Part shown: positions 57,270 to 64,000 of the stretch, piece by piece
How positions within the stretch are numbered: the stretch's first letter is position 1
Layout of the letters: each line of letters begins with the position of its first letter
Source: Mercenaria mercenaria
Lineage: Eukaryota; Mollusca; Bivalvia; Venerida; Veneridae
NCBI RefSeq assembly: GCF_021730395.1
Contig: NC_069378.1
Span: 43,103,001-43,167,000 of the forward strand
Direction of reading: 5' to 3'
DNA length: 64,000 bases
Translations under genes and position numbers: made by a program
The notes under the pieces: model-generated
Databases searched by the model: none
Told to the model about the DNA's origin: nothing
The model's input: the letters and a program-made list of their open reading frames with translations, nothing else

Positions 57270-59390
57270 TACATATACTGTAACAATGAACAAATCCAAG
57301 AATCAGTTAAAACACACACAGAGGGCATATAAAGACGAAGAAAAGTCGATGAAAGAGTACGCTTTTAATGTCAGCTTACATTCTGTTTTGGCAGATGCTA
57401 CAGCTATGATCATTTGCATCTTATCAAAAGTCCAGCAGTCAAACAATCGGTGATCGAAGTTTATTGCGATGGACGAATGTACGCTGAACGTTCTTTCTGT
57501 TTGGGACGGACTTGTCAATTTAGAAGATATACTTGTTTACAAAGACTACGCCTTTGATAAAACAGAAAGTCCAAAATTTGACCAAAAAATGTTGATCTTT
57601 TGTAACTAGAAAAACTAAACAGAAAATTACAGCTTTTTACGTATAATCCAGATATTAAATTGCAGGTACATTGCCTGATGGAGGAATAATTCAAATATTG
57701 TGCGTTTAAGACTTAGGAGTTCTATAAAAAAGTCATCAGATATAAAAGTTGAACAAGGTTGCTTGGATATAGCATATAGCAAAAGGAATGTCTATATGTT
57801 TCTTATCTACAACCAAAGAGCAAGATTACATTAATTAAAATGTAACTGTTGGAATTTTGAGGCAACCAGTCTATAATACTTTCCGTTACGGCTTTTTTGT
57901 GGACCTTCTTTGCAAATGTATACTCAGTTCTGTGGCTATGTTTGTGGTGCTCTGTGCTTCTGAGAAATCTACCCTTACCTATTATCCTTTGGAAAAAGAC
58001 ATCTTCGGAAAAAGTATGTTTTGTTTAGGTTGGCGTGGCCCTTATAGACAGGGCCCTCACCCTGTATTCATGAATCTTGTAACATCAAGCCGTAATAATG
58101 AAATGAATAAACTGGCACGCAGAAAAGTGCCATTCAAATATTCCAAATTTAAATGTAAACACAAAGTCACCGCATCCGAATGTGCAAATGAAATAAGTGT
58201 AATAGTTGAGCACTACCACACTAATGCATCAAGCACCACCACAATCCGATAATATTATAATACAAAATTAATTCAGAATTAACAGTTCTATCAATTCAGT
58301 ATTCACTATAATATTCAAGAATTTTAAAGGTGGCAGTTTACAGACAGCGATCTGCATACATTTTAAGGTATTTATATTAATTTTTAAAGTAGCAGTCCTA
58401 AGGATCTGCCCTAAGACCACAGTTATTTTTACTATATGTTCTATATAGGCACTGGACACTATATCAATTTTGCATGCATTCCAACCCCTATAAAAATACC
58501 TGAACTCAATAGAACTATTCAAGAGAAAAAATTCCAGCCACAGTAAACATTGGGTTGACCGGCTCTTCTTTCCACCATTTTGAACCAAATCACATGCGTA
58601 TGAAGAACACTCTCTAGATGGCCGCAAACAGGCAAAACAGGCCCTATCAAAAAGTCATGTTATGCATATTCTGACATTCTCATTCTGTCAAATTGTACAT
58701 GTACCTACTATTTCATATCTCCTCTATTAAATCATGCCATTTATTGCAGGTCTTTCACTCAAAAATTCACCAATATTCACCATCAACCAGAGGAACTATT
58801 TTCCGCGTAACCACTTCCGTATTGTGGTCAACCAAGGGCAAATAACTGTGGTCTTGTGCCTATTTTAGTGAGTTTTATAAATTTTAATGTATTAATTTAA
58901 TAGGAAACGAGTATAAAGTAAAATAAGGTGTCATGCATCATACAGACACTATCATTCGGTTCAGCCTGTGCTGGAAATAACCCAAGAATATATGACATTA
59001 TACATTCCTTGTGAAAATGTAGTGGTGCCTTAAACATGTTTTCCTCAGCTGAAACACTCGGCACTCTAATGTCATACATTCAAAATGCAATTGATTACTC
59101 CAAGAAACAAGGTCCTGACATGTGTCCGACACTGGGACAGATATGGGTATAAAATTAAGCGTCAACAGTTTGAAAATCTGTAGACGGACAGTGATCAGTT
59201 TTTGTTTGTGGTAAAAAGTAAAATAATAATTATAATCTATCACCACTCATCAGACTATTAAAATTATACACCTATTAAATCAAAAGGTATACCTCTCTGA
59301 GTTGCCCTTTGTAAATATAGAACGTGGTATTGCTTGTTTGTAGGAATGAGTTCTAATACAAAAACAAAAAAGTATTCTGTCTGTTTTCAT
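57270..59390 (+). pseudogene. Decayed copy of the B-box/NHL-like gene
   Basis: 57285-57850 matches the coiled-coil and early propeller coding sequence of the gene at 52717 (ACAATGAACAAATCCAAGAA TCAGTTAAA; CAGCAGTCAAACAATCG; AACAGAAAGTCCAAAATTTG). 57992-58025 matches the AGACATCTTAGGAAA segment. 59105-59385 matches its last blades (TCAGTTTTTGTTTGTGGT, GATGACTTCTAATACAAA-like end). The B-box part is absent. Stops, short deletions and at least two insertions (about 57870-57990 and 58030-59100) break it, so it is not functional. It lies in the same orientation between the two intact copies, as expected for an old tandem duplicate. Confidence 0.8.
58395..58865. repeat. Inverted repeat inside the pseudogene insertion
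   Basis: GCCCTAAGACCACAGTTATT near 58408 is the inverse of AAATAACTGTGGTCTTGTGC near 58841, with AT-rich flanks. This suggests that a foldback element makes up part of the sequence inserted in the pseudogene. Confidence 0.55.
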
Positions 59391-60939
59391 ATGCAGCCAT
59401 GGGAACCGAAATGAACTTTAAAAACTTCTACAATGTTTTACTTGAAATGTCATGTTATAGCTTAAACGACGAACAAATAAAGTAGTGCCTATCCAGGCAG
59501 CCAGAATGCTTTTCAATAAGCGAATATATTCAATAATCTATGTTTTAGTAACGATTATTGTGTTATTGCTGTACACGAGTATGACTTTATGTAATAGCTT
59601 TTCAAATAATCAATTTAATACTGATTACATATAAGAGGTCTACGCATTTAGTGTAACTATCAATAAAACGTCATAGGGTTATAAGAATAATGATGAAACA
59701 AATCACAATAGGCAGACTTGTATATAGTATAAAATACAGCAATGAACCGTGCAAAGCTTTGGCAGTTAACATGCATCATAAAGGAAGTTAAGGCGAAATT
59801 GACTTTTTTTGCATAAATTTCAGGGAATACGGACCCGGGCAGTAAATTCTTGATTTAATCTTTCTTCTTTTTTTCAATTATAATTCTCTAGTTTCGGCAG
59901 AAAATTATTACGTTGTTATGCTGTCATATTACTACCAGCAACATAGTACATGATAAATGATATTTTTTCAAAATGCCACATACCTATCTAGTTGTTATCT
60001 GGCAAGCTGCAATACTTTATTAACACACACAAGTTGATATTGTGCAAGGTTTTCTAATAGCCAGACTATTTTGAACACGGTATTGCGAGATACTCGTAAA
60101 CTGTTTTAGTGTTACCTTAAATAATTGGTGCTAAGATGCACTTCTGCCATGTGTATTTGTTCTTTACATAATAATATATACATTAGTAAATCCTTCTGTA
60201 TTATTTTGAATACTAATTTTAAGATATCTTTAAATCAGGAGAGAAAAAAACAAGTCTTGAAAAGAATAATAAAGTGCGTATATTATTGAACATATCAACC
60301 TTGCGATACCCGCACGGTAAACATTAACGACAGGGAGCATGCGCAGTGCTCATTTTTGATACAAGAATAGTATTATAACATTCGCAGAGCAGAAATCATA
60401 AAAACGTATAGTTATCAATGTTGTGAAATGAATATTATAGATTATTTGGACAAAACCAGGTAATATTTTTATCTTTAAGCTATTTCATCTTAAACGATTC
60501 TTCAATTGTTTTGGTGGATTCGAAAGTAGACTGTACTTTTTTTCTTTTATGAAATGATAAACATATTAATTCTTTTTAAGTTATCTTGTAATGATATATT
60601 CTAAATAAGAAAAAAATGCAGGAAAACTTTAAAACTCCTATTGCATAGGTTAATTTCTTTGATGAACACAAACATGTACATAGCAATCTTGAGAAAAAGA
60701 CGCGCTGATTATGCATACCGTCAGACGACAAATCAACAATGCTTTGTTAATACGTAAATCAGATCTTTAAGGATAAGATCAAATAATACAATAAGTTTTT
60801 GTTAGCTCCTTTATTTGTTCATAAATTTAATATAATTATTATTATAAATATATCTGCTGGTTGAAATTATCTTTTGTCTTTAATAAATTTGTAAAGACGA
60901 AGTTGGATTGAATATCTCTTGACTAATCGCTTACATCAA
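59391..60939. other. Unassigned AT-rich stretch
   Basis: No gene seen. Confidence 0.5.
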
Positions 60940-61695
60940 AAGTTGGTGGACATTTTATTGGCCATATCTTACAGTTAATCTCAATAATACCCTCATATTT
61001 CGTGTCTGGAGCATAACTTAATAACTATTCAGAGTTTTGATTTTTGATTAGACAATGTGCAGAACACATTAATCAGGCCAAATGTCAATGTCATAAATGG
61101 GACCCAAAGGTAAATTCGTCCTTCATAGTTTGTGTCCGAAGCATAACTTAATAACCATTCAATTTATTGATTCTAATCTTACCATATAGGTAGGCATGAA
61201 CTTGGTCTGTAGGTCAAATGTCTAGGTCACAAATGGAGCTCAAATGTCAATATTGACCCTCACCTTTCTTGTCCGGAGTATAACTTAAAAGCTATTCAAG
61301 GTATTGACTCTAAACGTATAAAAACAGGTAGCTGGTAACAAGACGATGTGCAAAACGCATTAACCAGGTAAAACGTCAATGTCATAAATAGAGCCTAAAG
61401 GTCAAAATTGTCCTTTATATTTTATGTCCGGAGCATAACTTAATAACCATTCAATTGATTTCAATTTTGTGATATAGGTAGGTGGCAATGAGACGATGTG
61501 CAGCATATGAACCAGATTTGTAGTCAAAGGTCAAGGTCACAGCATGGTCAGATCTGTCTGCCATATTTTGTGTCCAAAGCATAACCTGATGACCAATTAT
61601 TGACTTCAAACCTGGCATACAGGTAAGTGACGATGAGACAATGTGCATTGCGCATGAACTTGGTCTGTATGTCAAAGATCAAGATCACAAATTAA
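60940..61695 (+). repeat. Tandem-repeat element T5 (~130-153 bp units, ~5 copies)
   Basis: TTTTGTGTCCGGAGCATAAC TTAATAACCATTCAA recurs at about 61001, 61131, 61270, 61423 and 61571. AAGGTCAA.GTCA.AAATGGAG and GACAATGTGCAGAACGCAT occur between. Units are quite diverged. Non-coding. Confidence 0.8.
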
Positions 61696-61871
61696 TTTAT
61701 TAATTACAAAATAAGCATGCGTTAACGCTATTCTAGCATAAAACGCGTAAAAAAACTAATAAACGAATAAATTATCATTCGACGTCATTAAATTTCCATG
61801 AAACGTGCGTTGTTTTTTCACGTTGCGTACACTTGTCACGCCACAAAACACGCGCATATATATATATATAT
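61696..61871. repeat. Intergenic stretch ending in a short (TA)n run
   Basis: The TA run is about 61855-61875 and abuts the left arm of the next element. Confidence 0.6.
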
Positions 61872-62097
61872 ATATCGTAAAATTATAAAATGACTTCACA
61901 CGCTCGCTTAGTTTTTCTTAAATTTTAATATAAAAGTCACAAACTAGTTTCGCCGTGAATGGCTCATCAGTGTGTCTAAATATATAACAATAAGAGAAAG
62001 AGAATTAATTCAATAGATTTGACGTTGACGTCAAGGAAACAAGGGACGTAAGAAAAACTAAGCGAGCGTGTGAAGTCATTTTATAATTTTACGATAT
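61872..62097. mobile_element. MITE with perfect 49-bp terminal inverted repeats
   Basis: The arm 61872-61920 (ATATCGTAAAATTATAAAAT..) and the arm 62049-62097 are exact reverse complements over 49 bp. The 128-bp interior contains a TGACGTCA site at 62026-62033. Perfect arms imply a recent insertion or frequent arm correction. Confidence 0.93.
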
Positions 62098-62128
62098 TTT
62101 GTTCCCATTCCAGGTTCTTTTTTATTCG

Positions 62129-62129
<1 letters not shown>

Positions 62130-62210
<81 letters not shown>
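62130..62210. repeat. (TA)n microsatellite
   Basis: About 40 uninterrupted AT dinucleotides. Confidence 0.98.
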
Positions 62211-62214
<4 letters not shown>

Positions 62215-63099
62215 GTGTTTTAACAGCACATGAGCGCGATATTCATACTTTTAACACATATTTTCTTTTCGGTGACAAGACGCCAGTTTTAGTCTAGAAT
62301 GTAGGGATCACGTATGTTTATTCGCAGAATCCCGAGAGATTCTCCTTTTTGTGGGGCTGTTACATGTTTATACTTTACCACAGAACGCGCATATATGAAA
62401 AGGTTATCAATACACGTTTTCTCTCCTGTAAAAGCACCTCCGAAAAGTGACAAATACCGCAGTTTTATGCTAGAATACAGTTTCAATTCATTGCAGTTTA
62501 AGGAAAACAATTTTCTACCGAATTACTTGATACGTGTTGACTTGCTGAGAAACGTCCTTGCATGAATCTGTTTTAAATGATCTTGTTCTACAACTTCTAG
62601 CCAAAGCTAAAACAGAAAACTTTTCAATGCCTTGATCTTATTCAGTTTACCAAGTGGTAACGGATAGATGACAAAGTTAGTGTCATCACTCCTCTTTTAT
62701 TCGATTGACATTAAATTTGCATTTATATATTCAATTTGCAAAGATAAAATGGATTTCAAGCAAAGTAAATAGGACACTTTTCATTCATGTTTCTCTCTAA
62801 ATATAAAAGCACTGAGGTTATTCCCGACGAGCCCTGATATGGGGACAATTTAACGTAAATATGTTTTTGTTACTTTATATGTGAGTGCATAAAGCTTATG
62901 ACACTCATAAACATTATATGTTTGATTTACATATGAAAAAAGCAAACAAACAAATCTATTCATATATACTACTTTTAATCAATTTAGATTGAACGTCTTA
63001 CTTGAAACCCTTCGTGACTGTGTGTCATTACACTGAACTCGATTGCACCACAACTGTTAAACCTGGTGGTTGAATGATATATTCTAAAAGTGGATGATA
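62211..63099. other. Intergenic stretch and 5' UTR of the second B-box gene
   Basis: TTTTAATCAATTTAG ending at 62987 looks like a splice acceptor, and similarity with the UTR of the first copy starts just after it (GACTGTGTGTCATT.CACT). No other gene seen. Confidence 0.5.
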
Positions 63100-64000
63100 A
63101 TGGCGATGTCAAAGATTAAAGAAGACTTAGAAACAAAAGAATCTGATGAAATTCCTGAAATGTTTTGTGAACACTGCGACAATGAAGGAAAATATGCTGT
63201 AGCACATGGATTTTGTGTTAACTGTAACGACTTCATGTGCATTGTATGTTTAAAGTACCATAATAAATATAAATCTGAACACATGACCCAAGATAAGGAT
63301 CATATGCCACAGGATTATTGTTTCGAGAAATGTTCAAGTCATCCCGACAAATGTATAAAATTCTACTGTCTTGAATGTAACAAATTTGCATGCTCAAAAT
63401 GTACCTCTGTCAACGGCATTACTTCACATGAACATGTTTGTATATTACAAATATGGTCGCCAATTCACACAGTTGTCCAAAATACTGTGGACAGAGCGTA
63501 TACTCTTATAGAAAGAGATGTCGTTAATGTAACATCTGATATTGAGAGAATGGAAGACAGAATCATTTCCACGAGACAGATTTGGCACAAAAGCAATGAA
63601 CAAGTCCGGGAATCTGTTAAATCACACAGAAAGGAAATAGAAAGGCGGATAATTGAACTTGAAAGGCAGTTCTTAAGGAAAGTAGATGAAAGAGAGTACG
63701 CTTTTATTGCCAACTTAGATTCTGTTTTGTCAGATGTTACAGCTATGAAAGTTCAAATGGATTCTCTTGCATCTTATCAAAACAAAGTTCAGCAGTCAAA
63801 CAATCGCTGTTCGAAGTTTATTGCGATGAACAAATGTAAGTCGAGCGTTCTCTCTGTTCGGGATGAACTTATTAACTTGGAAAATAAACTTGTTTACAAA
63901 GACTATGTTTTTGATACCCGAGAAAGTCCAAAATTTGACGAACGAAACTTTGGATCTTTTGTACCAAGAAAATCTAAACAGAAACTTACAGCGTTTCTCG
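63100..64000 (+). CDS. Second RING-less B-box/coiled-coil gene, partial (right end outside window)
   Basis: The frame from ATGGCGATG at 63100 is open to the window end, 300 codons. An in-frame ATG at 63094 could also serve. It aligns without gaps to the gene at 52717 as far as it goes, with roughly nine of ten bases alike by eye. The first B-box ligands are all present (C23, C26, C39, C42, C47, C50, H54, H61). In the second, the last His (113 in copy 1) is Val, although the neighbouring His112 is kept. The coiled coil (for example RRIIELERQFLRKVDEREYA) is intact. The propeller lies beyond the window. Same orientation and ~10.4 kb spacing point to tandem duplication. Whether it is functional cannot be judged without the 3' part. 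Confidence 0.88.
   Translation, partial: MAMSKIKEDLETKESDEIPEMFCEHCDNEGKYAVAHGFCVNCNDFMCIVCLKYHNKYKSEHMTQDKDHMPQDYCFEKCSSHPDKCIKFYCLECNKFACSKCTSVNGITSHEHVCILQIWSPIHTVVQNTVDRAYTLIERDVVNVTSDIERMEDRIISTRQIWHKSNEQVRESVKSHRKEIERRIIELERQFLRKVDEREYAFIANLDSVLSDVTAMKVQMDSLASYQNKVQQSNNRCSKFIAMNKCKSSVLSVRDELINLENKLVYKDYVFDTRESPKFDERNFGSFVPRKSKQKLTAFL

Noticed and set aside
57857-58252. 131-codon plus-strand frame downstream of the pseudogene
   Set aside because: It starts at TTG in decayed B-box-gene sequence and runs into inserted sequence; no recognisable domain.
1-64000. LTR retrotransposon, retrovirus-like or Polinton element
   Set aside because: No paired long terminal repeats and no capsid, protease, integrase or envelope-like frames were recognised; both polymerase-bearing elements are LINEs.
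1-64000. CRISPR array or prokaryotic operon structure
   Set aside because: The short tandem repeats have no unique spacers of even length, and genes are eukaryotic with spliceosomal introns.

Overview
The window looks like nuclear DNA of a bivalve mollusc, probably a heterodont clam; this is inferred, not proved. It is AT-rich and gene-poor, with GT-AG introns. It is packed with non-LTR retrotransposon remnants, tRNA-derived SINEs, palindromic (foldback) elements and tandem-repeat-bearing non-coding elements. No rRNA gene, convincing functional tRNA gene, CRISPR array or LTR/virus-like element was seen. Exact repeat ends, family names and identity levels were judged by eye.

Two host gene loci are well supported. 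(1) 27890-33233 (+) is a five-exon secreted fibrinogen-related gene: signal peptide, PAN/apple-like cysteine module, complete fibrinogen-like domain, 344 aa, every intron GT-AG and phase-consistent. (2) 52717-54417 (+) is an uninterrupted 566-codon B-box/coiled-coil/NHL-like (TRIM-type, RING-less) gene. A close paralogue starts at 63100 and runs off the window, and a decayed third copy lies between them (57270-59390). This is a small tandem array. A decayed copy of an uncharacterised multicopy protein family lies at about 8880-9850 (-).

Layout. 1-2.6 kb: CR1-like LINE (-) broken by a SINE and a MITE. 2.6-11.6 kb: mostly unassigned, with hairpins, a tandem duplication and the decayed gene. 11.9-13.7 kb: a second LINE (-). 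16-20.8 kb: tandem repeats, including a 40-bp minisatellite of about 1.35 kb and a 45/90-bp one. 21-27 kb: SINEs, MITEs and an array of about 110-bp units. 27.9-34 kb: the fibrinogen-related gene, its introns and 3' end loaded with MITEs. 38-39.3 kb: tandem-repeat element. 40.9-45.6 kb: two copies of a ~700-bp foldback. 46.2-52.2 kb: a nearly continuous 6-kb block of tandem-repeat elements holding a nested SINE and a nested hAT-like element with an exact 8-bp target duplication. 52.7-64 kb: the B-box gene array with foldbacks between members.

The most notable patterns are a seven-copy foldback family whose two arms are each themselves hairpins, a module it shares with a second MITE family, an open frame running through one copy into an exon of the fibrinogen-related gene, and an excess of perfect TGACGTCA palindromes beside or inside foldbacks.
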